Below are positions 32,374 through 40,971 of a DNA stretch of 51,061 nucleotides, piece by piece; the stretch's first letter is position 1, and each line of letters opens with the position of its first letter. The position numbers were made by a program, and so were the translations under genes. The notes below the pieces were generated by a model. It had not been told where the DNA came from. It made no database searches and was given only the letters and a program-made list of their open reading frames with translations. The DNA is from a virus, in IMG/VR virus record IMGVR_UViG_3300038549_000062, positions 1-51,061 of that record; one strand, written 5' to 3'.

Positions 32374-33516
32374 GTGCTGGCCGGTGGGGACAATGGGGCA
32401 TATCGGAATGTGCTGGCCGCCAGTGGCGGCACCTGGTTTTGTCGGGTGGAGGTGTGGCGGAACGGTGTCCGGGTGGATTCGTTCGGTGACGCCGGTCTGC
32501 CACTGACCTCCGGGTCGCTGAGTGCCACCCTGCACAGTGGCATCACCCGTACCGTGTCCCTGGAGGTGCCCGTGTCGCACCCTGGCTACCGGGGTGGGTC
32601 GACGATGATTCCGTGGCTGGCGGGGGATCTCCTGGATCCACTGGCCAACGAGTTGCGCGTCTGGGCCGGCTGGAAGGCGGGGGGTGCGGTGGTGGGCTGG
32701 TGGCCGGTGTTCCGAGGCTTCATCCAGTCCACGCGGGTCGACGGTATCACCTCCGGTTCGATCTCGGTGGATGCCGATGATCTGGCCGAAGCGGTGGTCG
32801 CCGACGGGTTCATCGCCCCGAGGGCTTCCACGGGGGGCGCCCTGGTGACCACGGTACTTCGCGATCTGGTGTCTGATTCGGTCCCAAGCGCCCTGTTCGG
32901 TAGCATGGATCCGATTTTCACCAAGGCTCCAGTCGCCACCTGGACCGACCGTAGCCAGGCCCTGGACGATCTGGCGTCGGCGAGCAACGCCCACTGGTAC
33001 GCCCTCGCCGATGGTTCGTTCACCTTACGAACCATCCCCTGGTCGCAGAGAGCCTACGGCGCACCCGTGGCGACGTGGATGGCGGGGACAGGGTTGCTGA
33101 ACGCCTCCGTGGAGCACAGCCGCTCGGAAATCTATAACGCGGTGGTGGTGTCGTCGTCCACGGCCGACGCCTCCGACCCCCTGTCCGGTACGGACATCGA
33201 CAGCGATCCCAGCAGCCGCACCTACTTGTATGGGCCACTGGGTGGACGGGTGCTGAGACCAGGCTCGGAGAAGGTGTCCACCCTGGCCGGCGCTCAGGCT
33301 CTCGCTCGTGACCGCCGTATCCGGTCGCTGTCGACCCTGGAAACCTGGGCGACGACGATGCGGTGCGATCCGAGCCTGGAACTGGGGGATGTGTGCGAGA
33401 TCAGCGCCTTTGGACAGACCCGGCGTCTGGCCCTGTCAGGGTTCGGTCTGCCTCTGACGGGTGAGCCGGAGATGTCGGCGACCTGGCGCCCGGCGGGGGG
33501 TGCCGTCGATGAGTAG
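32374..33516 (+). CDS. Minor tail protein (DUF5047-like)
   Basis: 380 residues, GTG start 32374. Baseplate-hub-like features: VRVDSFGDAGLPLTSGSLS, GITRTVSLEVP, LDPLANELRVWAGWK, VFRGFIQSTRVDG and SISVDADDLAEAVVADGF match phage DUF5047-type tail proteins that form the tail tip hub. Followed by a small overlapping gene. Confidence 0.75.
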   Translation: MLAGGDNGAYRNVLAASGGTWFCRVEVWRNGVRVDSFGDAGLPLTSGSLSATLHSGITRTVSLEVPVSHPGYRGGSTMIPWLAGDLLDPLANELRVWAGWKAGGAVVGWWPVFRGFIQSTRVDGITSGSISVDADDLAEAVVADGFIAPRASTGGALVTTVLRDLVSDSVPSALFGSMDPIFTKAPVATWTDRSQALDDLASASNAHWYALADGSFTLRTIPWSQRAYGAPVATWMAGTGLLNASVEHSRSEIYNAVVVSSSTADASDPLSGTDIDSDPSSRTYLYGPLGGRVLRPGSEKVSTLAGAQALARDRRIRSLSTLETWATTMRCDPSLELGDVCEISAFGQTRRLALSGFGLPLTGEPEMSATWRPAGGAVDE

Positions 33517-33724
33517 TCTCGCTGGCGCCCTGATCACATTGGGTTCGGGTCGGTTGATGTTACGGAAGGCGACCGTCACGGTGGATTCTCCCCTGACGGT
33601 GCGGCTGGAAGGTGCCGAGGTGACGGCCACGGGATGTTTGGAATCGTATGTCCCGGTCGCCGGCCAGGTTGTTGCCTGCCTGGTGGATGGGTCTTCGCTG
33701 CTGGTGCTCGGAAGGATCATGTAG
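33509..33724 (+). CDS. Small beta-barrel-like tail protein
   Basis: 71 residues, ATG overlapping the upstream gene by 8 bases. Alternating strands (RKATVTVDSPLTVRLEGAEV, YVPVAGQVVACLVDGSSL) suggest an OB-like barrel, as in hub-capping tail proteins. Ends one base before the next start. Confidence 0.6.
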   Translation: MSSLAGALITLGSGRLMLRKATVTVDSPLTVRLEGAEVTATGCLESYVPVAGQVVACLVDGSSLLVLGRIM

Positions 33725-34285
33725 ATGCTGACCACCACGTATTACGACATTCCGTATCCGGAGGCCACGGATGCGCCCTGCACCCTGGCGACACTGCTCA
33801 CCGATGCGGCAGGACGGATCGGGATGGCCCTGGCGACGCTTCAGGCGGGTGTGAACGATCTGGTCGATCGCCCGGCCACCAGGGTTTCCCTGGAGAATCA
33901 GACGTTCGAAACGGACGGGTACAACGATTTCGTTGGTCCATTTGGTAGTGTCGATTTCGACTACCGGGGAACCGTGGATCTGGATACGGACAACGCATCG
34001 TTCCAGCCGTCTGAAGATGCCGTCTGGCTGACCGGATGCCACATGTACATGGATGGTGTCGTTAACGGGTCGCACAATGAGTGTGACTGTAATCCATACA
34101 ATACGTTCTCGGCCCGGGATTCCGCAGGTGTCGTCGGTGCCGATACCTCACTTCTGTCCTCTGGGAGTATTGAGAATTGCCTGATCACCGACTACGTGAA
34201 CATGCACGTATGGCCCTCTTCGGGTACCTCCCCCATTACCATGGTCCGAGCATATATGTGGCTCGTGCGGCTCACTTACCAGTAG
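33725..34285 (+). CDS. Fibre-like protein 2
   Basis: 186 residues. N-terminus TTYYDIPYPEATDA then ATLLTDAAGRIGMAL aligns in pattern with the other fibre-like proteins; the C-terminal beta domain is unrelated and Cys-containing (GSHNECDCNPYN). No ribosome-binding site beyond coupling. Receptor-binding role is inferred. Confidence 0.55.
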   Translation: MLTTTYYDIPYPEATDAPCTLATLLTDAAGRIGMALATLQAGVNDLVDRPATRVSLENQTFETDGYNDFVGPFGSVDFDYRGTVDLDTDNASFQPSEDAVWLTGCHMYMDGVVNGSHNECDCNPYNTFSARDSAGVVGADTSLLSSGSIENCLITDYVNMHVWPSSGTSPITMVRAYMWLVRLTYQ

Positions 34286-34295
34286 GGCGGAATCC

Positions 34296-34895
34296 GTGAA
34301 CCTGAATGATTATGGGTTGCCGACCCAGGAGAATTTCGACCTGGCGACCCCGGCTGCCTGCCGGCTGCTGGCCGAAGCCGTCGACGCGGCCACCTTCGAC
34401 ATGATGGCCGATCTCCACGCGATCAAGTACCAGGATCTCGTGATCGCTGGAGTGACAGCGCCGGTCGTCTGTAGCGTCGGATCCAATCAGATCAATTCTC
34501 TATCCTCTTGGTGCTACACCAGTAAATACGATCCATGTTCCGGGGCCGGCGACATCGAACTGGAAACAGGGGGGATGGAGGTGGGGCTGTACGCGTTCGG
34601 GGGAACCTTCAATCTGGACACCCTTGGTGCAGCACTCACCCGTATCTCCTGCGAGATGAGGGTGTCCGACCCCCGTTCCTCGAAGTATGAGGAACTGACC
34701 GTTGAGCGATTCTTCAAAGAAACAACCCGAACAGCGTCCCGAACAGAAGTGAACCTCAATGTCGTCGGGGTGTCTGAGATCCGCAACCAGCGTGGTTACA
34801 TCACCCCCTGGGTTCACCTGTCGGGTGTCGGAAACGCGACCCTTCAGATCACTTATGGTAACTTCTGGGCCTTCCGGCTTCGCGGGCTCGGATAG
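34296..34895 (+). CDS. Fibre-like protein 3
   Basis: 199 residues, GTG start 34296. N-terminus NDYGLPTQENFDLATPAA then a short helix, followed by beta-rich sequence (ISCEMRVSDP, GVGNATLQITYGNFWAF). Related to neighbours only in N-terminal layout. Confidence 0.55.
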   Translation: MNLNDYGLPTQENFDLATPAACRLLAEAVDAATFDMMADLHAIKYQDLVIAGVTAPVVCSVGSNQINSLSSWCYTSKYDPCSGAGDIELETGGMEVGLYAFGGTFNLDTLGAALTRISCEMRVSDPRSSKYEELTVERFFKETTRTASRTEVNLNVVGVSEIRNQRGYITPWVHLSGVGNATLQITYGNFWAFRLRGLG

Positions 34896-34904
34896 GAGGA
34901 GATC

Positions 34905-35471
34905 ATGTCCCGCACCGTGAACTACGGAATCCGCTATCCGGCCATGGACTCGGCGAATCTCGACGGCGACATCGCCAACATGATGACCGACATCGACACC
35001 GTATTGCGAACGGTCGAGGTGGCTCGGGCGGCCACCCATCCCCGCAACGGATTCCGGATCTCCGGCGGTTCGGTGGTCATCGCCAGCGGCGGAAATGGCA
35101 ACCTGTCGTTCACCACGGAGAACTGGGACGACAACGCCCACTGGGCGATCGGCACACCCACCGTGTTCAATCTTCCAGTGGGATACTGGCTGGTCAGCGC
35201 CAACGTTCTGGCCACTGCCGCTGCGGGAACGATAAACTACGCCGCCATCGACCTGATCACCGCGGGAACCAATCTCATCGGCCAGGATCAATTGGACAGT
35301 ATCAGTACCGCCTCCTGCTGGCTGTCGGTGACCGGCCTCATCAAGGTCACGGCCGCATCAACGTTCGACGTCACCTGCCGCGCGGTGTCCAGCGGCGGAG
35401 CGAACATCACATTCTCGGGGACCGTCAACACCCCGGCCCGCTGTTCGGGAACACTGATTCGTCCCCTCTGA
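34905..35471 (+). CDS. Fibre-like protein 4
   Basis: 188 residues, ATG after AGGAGGAGATC. N-terminus TVNYGIRYPAMDSANLDGD then MMTDIDTVLRTVEVARAATH matches the anchor pattern; the C-terminal part (FTTENWDDNAHWAIGTPTVF, GYWLVSANVLATAAAG) looks like a TNF/C1q-like beta sandwich used in phage tips and decoration proteins. Confidence 0.6.
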   Translation: MSRTVNYGIRYPAMDSANLDGDIANMMTDIDTVLRTVEVARAATHPRNGFRISGGSVVIASGGNGNLSFTTENWDDNAHWAIGTPTVFNLPVGYWLVSANVLATAAAGTINYAAIDLITAGTNLIGQDQLDSISTASCWLSVTGLIKVTAASTFDVTCRAVSSGGANITFSGTVNTPARCSGTLIRPL

Positions 35472-35483
35472 TACGATCATGGC

Positions 35484-35717
35484 ATGACAGGGGAGCGCTG
35501 GGTATGGGTTGTCATCGGAACACTCCTCTGCCTCATCCTGGCGCTGCTGTGGGGCATCATCGTCCCCGGGGTCCTCTACCGGGACATGAGGGCCGAACGG
35601 GACTACTACCGCAGAGCATCCCAGGACTGCGCGGCGGCCTATACTGCGGTGCAGGTACAGCTGTCGATGCTCATACAGGGAGACCAGCATCATGAGCCCA
35701 CTGGGGGTGCTCCGTGA
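35484..35717 (+). CDS. Single-pass membrane protein, spanin-like
   Basis: 77 residues: an N-terminal transmembrane helix (VWVVIGTLLCLILALLWGII) followed by a charged helical tail (MRAERDYYRRASQDCAAAY). Layout is like an Rz-type or membrane-anchored lysis accessory. ATG 35484 is leaderless (TACGAT 6 bases before). Confidence 0.6.
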   Translation: MTGERWVWVVIGTLLCLILALLWGIIVPGVLYRDMRAERDYYRRASQDCAAAYTAVQVQLSMLIQGDQHHEPTGGAP

Positions 35718-36037
35718 ACGACGCCAGAGACCCATCAGCATCGCCCGAGCAGCAGCCATCGACGCTCGCACCCGCCTGGAGGTGGCCACCAGCCAGTGGC
35801 CAGCCGTCCTCGAAGCCTGCATCAGGCGCCACGGAGACCGTGCCCCTACCCGAGCAGCCGGCGACGGACGTTAGGGTTCTGGTCGCGTCGATCACATCGA
35901 TCGTCACCGCGACCGTGGCGATCCTGACCGCCTTCTGGCTGCCTCTGACCGACACCCAGCAGGCGGCTGTGACTGGTCTCATCGGAGCGCTGGCCGCCGG
36001 AGTGCCCACCATCCTCGCGTGGCGCTGGAGGCGTTGA
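35714..36037 (+). CDS. Holin-like protein
   Basis: 107 residues, GTG start overlapping the spanin-like gene. A Pro/Ser-rich, disordered N-terminal half is followed by two hydrophobic helices (VLVASITSIVTATVAILTAF and AVTGLIGALAAGVPTILAW) and a basic end RWRR: a class II holin layout. The endolysin is 12 kb away. Confidence 0.7.
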   Translation: MNDARDPSASPEQQPSTLAPAWRWPPASGQPSSKPASGATETVPLPEQPATDVRVLVASITSIVTATVAILTAFWLPLTDTQQAAVTGLIGALAAGVPTILAWRWRR

Positions 36038-36393
36038 TGGCCTGGGTCGGTACGGTGCGGGACTTCCTGTGGATTCTGGACTCCCCCAGGGAACCGGAGG
36101 CGCTGCGGGAGCACCTGACTACCTGGTTCGACGCCGACAAGCACCGCAACTGGGCTGTCAGCTGGGAGCTGAGGGGCGACGGGAATCTGACGGTGCGGTT
36201 CTGCGGCCGGGACCAGTGGGCGTGTAGCGCCAGGGCCCGAAAACTCACCCTGGCGCTACGCTTCTTTCTTCACCGCAAGCTCAGTGATCCCATTCCGACG
36301 ATTCCCCTGACCCGGGCGACTCCCCGGTTGATGTCGTCAGGGAGGGTGCGGCGGGATGCTCCTAGTCCGCTGCCCCCTTCGAGGCTTCCCTGA
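36037..36393 (+). CDS. Hypothetical protein
   Basis: 118 residues; ATG 36037 after GGAGGCGTTG, overlapping the holin stop (TGATG). The N-terminal two thirds look folded (FLWILDSPREPEALREHL, WAVSWELRGDGNLTVRFC); the C-terminal 30 residues are Arg/Pro-rich and overlap the convergent LuxR-HTH gene by 32 bases. Function unknown. Confidence 0.55.
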   Translation: MAWVGTVRDFLWILDSPREPEALREHLTTWFDADKHRNWAVSWELRGDGNLTVRFCGRDQWACSARARKLTLALRFFLHRKLSDPIPTIPLTRATPRLMSSGRVRRDAPSPLPPSRLP

Positions 36394-36784
36394 CGGTTGC
36401 GCACAGGTCGGCCGCTGCTTTCAGGTGGATGGCGACCACAGCGGCCTTGGCCGTCCATTTCGCGTTTCCGTCGTCCCTGCCTCTCAGGGCATACAGCTCG
36501 GGCCGTTCGACGGCATCGGTGATGACCGGGATCATGGGGGTCAGGTCGACGATCACCTGCCCCATGTAGCCGTGCCGCCAGGCGTGGTTCAGGAGTCCGG
36601 CGCTGTGTCGGACCCTGGCGGCCTGGCACGCCTTGGCGACACGACTTTTCGCGGTTTCGGGTGAGATGAACAGCCTCTCCCCGATCTCGGGGTAGATCAT
36701 TCCGAGCGCGTACAGATCAAGAACCTCGATGACACCGGGATTGATGCCAGGGGTTTCTCCATCGGCCGGATCGCGGCGAATCAT
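36362..36784 (-). CDS. LuxR-type HTH protein
   Basis: 140 residues. VIEVLDLYALGMIYPEIGER then LFISPETAKSRVAKAC is a GerE/LuxR or sigma-4-like HTH. The rest is helical. Start ATG 36784 overlaps the stop of the membrane protein upstream. Probably a regulator; as the last gene of the accessory operon it may act on the phage's own genes. Confidence 0.7.
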   Translation of the reverse strand: MIRRDPADGETPGINPGVIEVLDLYALGMIYPEIGERLFISPETAKSRVAKACQAARVRHSAGLLNHAWRHGYMGQVIVDLTPMIPVITDAVERPELYALRGRDDGNAKWTAKAAVVAIHLKAAADLCATVREASKGAAD

Positions 36785-37011
36785 GTGAGACTCGTGATCA
36801 GGACGAGAATCGCGACGACGATCGCGATTCCGATGGGGATCCTCAGCGCGCCGATGATCCCCGAGAATCCATCCCCGAGCTTCCCGGCCGCCATGATCAC
36901 AATCATCACGAGAATAATGCAGGCAATAGGTTTCGGATGATTGATGACGAAACTGATCGCATTATCGAACAACTGACCGAGTCCTGGCCGTTCTTTGACG
37001 TTGACTTCCAT
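36781..37011 (-). CDS. Two-pass membrane protein
   Basis: 76 residues with two hydrophobic segments (PIACIILVMIVIMAAGKLG and IPIGIAIVVAILVLITSL). ATG 37011 lies 7 bases after TAGCAT, so it probably has its own leaderless start; ATG 37020 is the alternative. Similar in size to, but not clearly a paralogue of, the array at 46567-48596. Confidence 0.6.
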   Translation of the reverse strand: MEVNVKERPGLGQLFDNAISFVINHPKPIACIILVMIVIMAAGKLGDGFSGIIGALRIPIGIAIVVAILVLITSLT

Positions 37012-37040
37012 GTACCTCATGCTACACGATGGGGTAACAA

Positions 37041-37649
37041 TCAGAAAACTGGCAACCCGAAACCAGCGATTCGAAGCATTCTCATGAACTGCCACAATGG
37101 TCCGGCCACCACGCGATCAAATGGGGCGCCAGACAACTTGACACAGTTGATCACATGCAATCCGCCAGGGAGCACTGTGTGCATGTCCCCCGGCTCCGGG
37201 GAACGGCACCCCTTCCCCAGTATGGTCCCCACGAACGACGGGCGTCCCACGGCGCTGGGATTGATGGACGCGCCCGACCAGGACGGCAAGGTGTCCACCG
37301 GCGGCCCGTCGATCGCCTCCCAGTGCTCCACGGTCATGGCCGTGAACCACCGACCCATGGACGCGGTTCCCGCGTACGGTTGTTTGGCGACCAGTATTCC
37401 CACCAGGGCGCCAGCGTTGGTGACCTCGATCAGAGTTTCCCGTATCCACCCCGACAGCATGACGCGCTTACCAGCATACTTGCATTCGGCGATGGCGAGG
37501 TTGCCGTCCTCATCCTTGCCGAGGCTCACGTCACCCTTGTCGTTCGCTCCCGCGAGGGCGATACGGCATGCCTCGGGGAAGCCCCATAGTCCAGCGTAAG
37601 ACACAAGGGCACTCTCTACCGAGGTTCCCTTGGCCTTGCTTGGATTCAT
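37041..37649 (-). CDS. Holliday-junction-resolvase-like endonuclease
   Basis: 202 residues. N-terminal KGTSVESALVSYAGLWGFP then GANDKGDVSLG and AIAECK form the PD-(D/E)XK signature (E...GD...ExK) of phage/archaeal resolvases. It may resolve branched recombination DNA before packaging. ATG overlaps the preceding stop (ATGA). The C-terminal 100 residues are an extra domain of unknown nature. Confidence 0.75.
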   Translation of the reverse strand: MNPSKAKGTSVESALVSYAGLWGFPEACRIALAGANDKGDVSLGKDEDGNLAIAECKYAGKRVMLSGWIRETLIEVTNAGALVGILVAKQPYAGTASMGRWFTAMTVEHWEAIDGPPVDTLPSWSGASINPSAVGRPSFVGTILGKGCRSPEPGDMHTVLPGGLHVINCVKLSGAPFDRVVAGPLWQFMRMLRIAGFGLPVF

Positions 37650-37972
37650 GACTTCTCTCTAATCCTGGCGATGGTCAGTGCGAGTGTCGCCGACAGCAGA
37701 TCGAGATCATCCATGGGCATGTCGCTACATCTTGTAACAGAATCAACCAGATCAAGGTATTTGACTTGGCGCGCTACTTTCTCACATTCGTCGCGGAACC
37801 TTTCCATCATCATGACTTCTAGACTCTTTGGCGTCTCATGGAAATACGCATAGGTACCATCGAGTTCCTGGAATACGTTTCTCCAGATCACCAGCATCGC
37901 ACTCGGCATGGAGACTGTCATACACAGATCTTCACGATCAGGTACATTCACTTCAATCCGGACGTCCGTCAT
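37646..37972 (-). CDS. Hypothetical protein
   Basis: 108 residues; ATG 37972 preceded by GAAGGAGTAGAACAG. A beta-rich N-terminus (DVRIEVNVPDREDLCMTVSM) and a helical C-terminus (MMMERFRDECEKVARQVKYL). No recognised family. Coupled to the nuclease gene. Confidence 0.65.
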   Translation of the reverse strand: MTDVRIEVNVPDREDLCMTVSMPSAMLVIWRNVFQELDGTYAYFHETPKSLEVMMMERFRDECEKVARQVKYLDLVDSVTRCSDMPMDDLDLLSATLALTIARIREKS

Positions 37973-37977
37973 CTGTT

Positions 37978-38313
37978 CTACTCCTTCCGCTCCAGCACCC
38001 ATTCCACGCGGCGCTCCAGGCTTCGCAGCGCCCGGCGGTGGGTCCATCCGTCACCGTGCCGCGGGGCTGGGAACCCTGTGAAGACACTGTTGTCGTCCAG
38101 CTCGGAACGGAAGCCGCTGAAACGGTCCCCGAGCACGGGCCACGCCCCTTTTCGCGCCAGGAACGCTAGAAGCCCCACCTCAGACCTGACCACGTTCCAC
38201 GCCTCCTGGAACCAGCCGCGTCGGCAATGCCGCCAGAAGATCTGTGACGCCCGGAGAGCGCCGGTCGGGTACGTGGTGACCCAACCGGCGTTCTCCAGCT
38301 CGTATCTCGCCAT
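37978..38313 (-). CDS. Hypothetical protein
   Basis: 111 residues, start overlapping the stop of the upstream gene (ATGA). Arg/Trp-rich helical protein (IFWRHCRRGWFQEAWNVVRS, RALRSLERRVEWVLERKE). Family not recognised. Confidence 0.65.
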   Translation of the reverse strand: MARYELENAGWVTTYPTGALRASQIFWRHCRRGWFQEAWNVVRSEVGLLAFLARKGAWPVLGDRFSGFRSELDDNSVFTGFPAPRHGDGWTHRRALRSLERRVEWVLERKE

Positions 38314-38867
38314 CAGACGCCAGCGAGGCTTCGCGTGCTCTGGTGAATGGTGACTGGCGACTGGGGTCCCGAGGCCAGAGCCTCCTCCAGTGCCTTGGCG
38401 TCGATCTTCAGCACCCGGGTCTGGTAGGCCCTGTGCACCTCGGGATGCAGCCGCCTCAAGCCGTCGACATCCAATTTCTTGGTGTAGGTGACCTCGTTGT
38501 CGGCTCCCAGGAGCGCCCTGACGAGGGCGTCATGCAGGGTTTCGTCCCTCAGTCGCAGCGCGGTCAGGTCGATGGTGGCCACCTCATGCTCGAAGTGGTC
38601 GGCCAAGTCGGGGCGCTCGCTCTTGAACCGGGCCGTCTGAAAGGTCTCGCTTGGCTTGTAGGTCATGACCTGGCGACCGTTGACCGCACCCCCCAGGTAC
38701 CTGCTGGAGGCGCGGAAGAAGTCGTCGACGGCGTCCCGAATGGCGTCCAGCTGGTTCTTGGCGGCCTTCACCGTGTCGGTGAGGGTCCGCTGCTTCCGAA
38801 GGAGTCCAGCGACCTCGGTGAGGTCAGCGAGCTCTTCGGGCTTCAATGGCTGCTTCTTGGGTGCCAT
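38313..38867 (-). CDS. Hypothetical helical protein
   Basis: 184 residues; ATG 38867 preceded by GGAAAGGAACTGACAGC (the frame is open to 39092 without support). A long coiled-coil-like N-terminal region (LLRKQRTLTDTVKAAKNQLD) is followed by a Tyr/Lys domain (VMTYKPSETFQTARFKSERP, EVTYTKKLDVDGLRRLHPEV). Similar layouts occur in phage recombination accessory proteins, but no family is recognised. Confidence 0.65.
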   Translation of the reverse strand: MAPKKQPLKPEELADLTEVAGLLRKQRTLTDTVKAAKNQLDAIRDAVDDFFRASSRYLGGAVNGRQVMTYKPSETFQTARFKSERPDLADHFEHEVATIDLTALRLRDETLHDALVRALLGADNEVTYTKKLDVDGLRRLHPEVHRAYQTRVLKIDAKALEEALASGPQSPVTIHQSTRSLAGV

Positions 38868-38871
38868 GCTG

Positions 38872-39156
38872 TCAGTTCCTTTCCCTGGTTTCCCTGATGA
38901 CTGGTGGTGCTGGGAAGAGTGCTCCCTGTTCGGTGGATACCACCCGTTTCCTGCTTCTGGGCGGTGGCCGCGTGTCATTGACACAGGTGGGGCAGACGAC
39001 CTCTGGTGCTGGCTGGCCGTTGATGGTGATTCCCGGCCAGATGCCCCATCCGTGGAATCTGGCATAGTTTCGCGCCTGTGCGGCCACGGCATGCGGAGTG
39101 TCTATCCGACTCCCGCATCCCTGAATCTCACACGAGAGTGTGATCGTCCCTCCCAT
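38872..39156 (-). CDS. Zinc-ribbon protein
   Basis: 94 residues with a probable zinc site formed by CEIQGC and CPTC, with HGW in between, and a basic tail (PPPRSRKRVV). ATG 39156 is 6 bases after TAGTAT (leaderless), the head of the operon that continues to 36362. Confidence 0.65.
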   Translation of the reverse strand: MGGTITLSCEIQGCGSRIDTPHAVAAQARNYARFHGWGIWPGITINGQPAPEVVCPTCVNDTRPPPRSRKRVVSTEQGALFPAPPVIRETRERN

Positions 39157-39207
39157 GCCTAGATACTATCCCACGTTTGCCATGACACAAAATCATGGCA
39201 GACGTAA

Positions 39208-39244
39208 GAGCGCCCCACCTGCCAGCACATCAGGTGGGGCGCTC
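39208..39244 (-). terminator. Terminator
   Basis: GAGCGCCCCACCTG (39208-39221) pairs perfectly with CAGGTGGGGCGCTC (39231-39244). It follows the sorting-signal gene on the - strand and insulates the 39156 operon. Confidence 0.8.
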
Positions 39245-39284
39245 GCGCCGTCCAGATCATTCGGCGCCAGAAAGGCTTACGAGG

Positions 39285-39605
39285 TCACCGCTTCCCGCCC
39301 AGCTTGGAGAGAGCGAACAGGGCGAGTCCGACGACGATCGCCACGAATCCTACCCCGACGATCAGGTCGACGTCCAGTCCGGTAACCGGAAGGGTCCCCT
39401 GCCCCCCGCCGACGAGGGAGGAGGAGGCGCTGACACTGGGGGTGACTGACGCCGAGGTGCTGGCCTCGGGAACACCGCCGATGCGAACCCACCGATAGTG
39501 GCCGTTGACGTTTTTGCACTGGTAGGTTGCTACGTCATCGGACTCGATCTCGCCGACGGTGTCACAGAGCTGACCACCAAGGCCCTCGATCACGAACATG
39601 TCCAT
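39285..39605 (-). CDS. Small protein with LPXTG-type sorting signal
   Basis: 106 residues. A Cys-containing N-terminal domain (about 1-45), a Ser/Thr-rich linker, then LPVTG at 72-76, a hydrophobic helix (VGVGFVAIVVGLALFAL) and a basic tail KLGGKR: a complete sortase signal. No N-terminal signal peptide is seen, so how it would reach the surface is unclear. ATG 39605 follows GAGGAGG; a -10 (TACGCT) lies upstream. It may decorate infected cells or act on host sortase. Confidence 0.75.
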   Translation of the reverse strand: MDMFVIEGLGGQLCDTVGEIESDDVATYQCKNVNGHYRWVRIGGVPEASTSASVTPSVSASSSLVGGGQGTLPVTGLDVDLIVGVGFVAIVVGLALFALSKLGGKR

Positions 39606-39692
39606 TCCCTCCTCGCGGATTCTATTTCACCGACGAGCGTAGCACTACCAATCAATCCATGCCAGCTGTTCGGTACCAATCCATGAACGGAA

Positions 39693-40466
39693 TCATGAGT
39701 CGGCGTCAGAGACTCTTTCGTCTTTGACCATCTGTGCTACCTGCTTCACGATCTCAGGATCACGGCAACCCTGCGGGACCGACGCCAGCAGTCGCAAACG
39801 TGCCAGCAGGCCATAATCCTTCTTCCCAGCGGCATGCTTCCCGCACCGGGCACAGGTGCCGAATGAGCCCCCACGTTCGATCATCGGATCATCGCAGATG
39901 CACGTTCGGTGAGCGTACTCGATGGACGAGCAGTCATGATGGAACAGGTTGCGCTCGCCCCGCCACCACGGACCACGCTCACCGTTCCATCGGTGCGAGA
40001 CGTTGACCAGGTCTCCCTTGCGGGACGGGCCGCCGCACCATTCGCAGCGGGTCAGCAGCCACCTCCGGGCCGCCTGGAGTGGGGCTACCCTGATGCGCCA
40101 GTGGTGGACGTGCCACCGCCACGCGTGGGTGACGCGGGTCCTGTAGGTGCCGTCCGGCTGTTGGGTACGGACATAGTGACGGCAGACCTTGCCAGAGTCG
40201 TGTCCACCAGGCTCAACGTGCCATATGGTGATCAAGGCTGGCCAGTAGAAACCGCGACCGGCCAGAACCCAGGCCGACATGTAGGAACCGGGCTTCCACC
40301 AGGGGAAGAATCTCTGGCCGGTGTGCCTTTCCTCACATCCGTATTTGCCGCAATCGTGATGGTACCGAATCACCCATCGGGGCTGACCCGGTTTCGCATC
40401 GTTGGCTCGACTGCGACGGGGCCAGGGCCTGCGGATCTCGAACGCGACGACCATCGGATCATGCAT
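39693..40466 (-). CDS. Zinc-binding, Trp/Arg-rich protein
   Basis: 257 residues; ATG 40466 overlaps the HAD stop. Very rich in Trp, His and Arg, with several possible zinc sites: CGKYGCEERH, CEWCGG...HHDC, CICDD...CARCGKH. Probably a nucleic-acid-binding scaffold. Family not recognised. The frame is open to 40697, but that part overlaps the HAD gene. Confidence 0.6.
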   Translation of the reverse strand: MHDPMVVAFEIRRPWPRRSRANDAKPGQPRWVIRYHHDCGKYGCEERHTGQRFFPWWKPGSYMSAWVLAGRGFYWPALITIWHVEPGGHDSGKVCRHYVRTQQPDGTYRTRVTHAWRWHVHHWRIRVAPLQAARRWLLTRCEWCGGPSRKGDLVNVSHRWNGERGPWWRGERNLFHHDCSSIEYAHRTCICDDPMIERGGSFGTCARCGKHAAGKKDYGLLARLRLLASVPQGCRDPEIVKQVAQMVKDERVSDADS

Positions 40467-40971
40467 GAGCCTTCGCCCTCCATTCAACGGCGTCCAGGAA
40501 CGCGACACCGGCGTTCTGGGCACATTCCCTGTCCTCGGGCCTATCACCCACCATGAGCGCCAGATCCGGTGGATATCGTTCCTGGTAGCCATTATGATGC
40601 TGGAGATAGATCGTCGCGAAATACACCATTCCTGGTTTCGGCTTCCTGCACCAGCAGGATCGGTTTCCCGGTTTGGGCGCGTCGGGATGATGGCCACAGA
40701 AGGTGATCAGATCGATCAGGCCCTCGGTCAGGTCGATCATTCTCAAGATGGCGGCCTTGACGTCGACCTCCGGCACCAGACCCAGAGCGATACCGCCCTG
40801 GTTGGTGACCCCGACGATCCTGCCACCGGCATCCTTCCAGCGCCGCATCAAGGTCATGGCCTCGGGGAAGATCACCACATCCTCGGGGCCGTTGACGAAG
40901 TGCCCCAGTTCGCCTTTCCCGTGGCGTACCGTTCCATCGATGTCGAGAATCAGTAAAGGAACCAGTTTCAT
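40459..40971 (-). CDS. HAD-superfamily phosphatase
   Basis: 170 residues. Motif I LILDIDGT (nucleophile D10, D12), a central region with VTNQGGIALG, CGHHPDAPKPGN and CWCRKPKPGM (zinc-binding His/Cys loop of GmhB/histidinol-phosphatase-like or polynucleotide 3'-phosphatase-like HADs), and motif IV MVGDRPEDRECAQNAG. Substrate unknown; a role in 3'-end RNA or DNA repair is possible because it lies beside RNA-related genes. ATG 40971 follows GAGAGGCG. Confidence 0.85.
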   Translation of the reverse strand: MKLVPLLILDIDGTVRHGKGELGHFVNGPEDVVIFPEAMTLMRRWKDAGGRIVGVTNQGGIALGLVPEVDVKAAILRMIDLTEGLIDLITFCGHHPDAPKPGNRSCWCRKPKPGMVYFATIYLQHHNGYQERYPPDLALMVGDRPEDRECAQNAGVAFLDAVEWRAKAHA

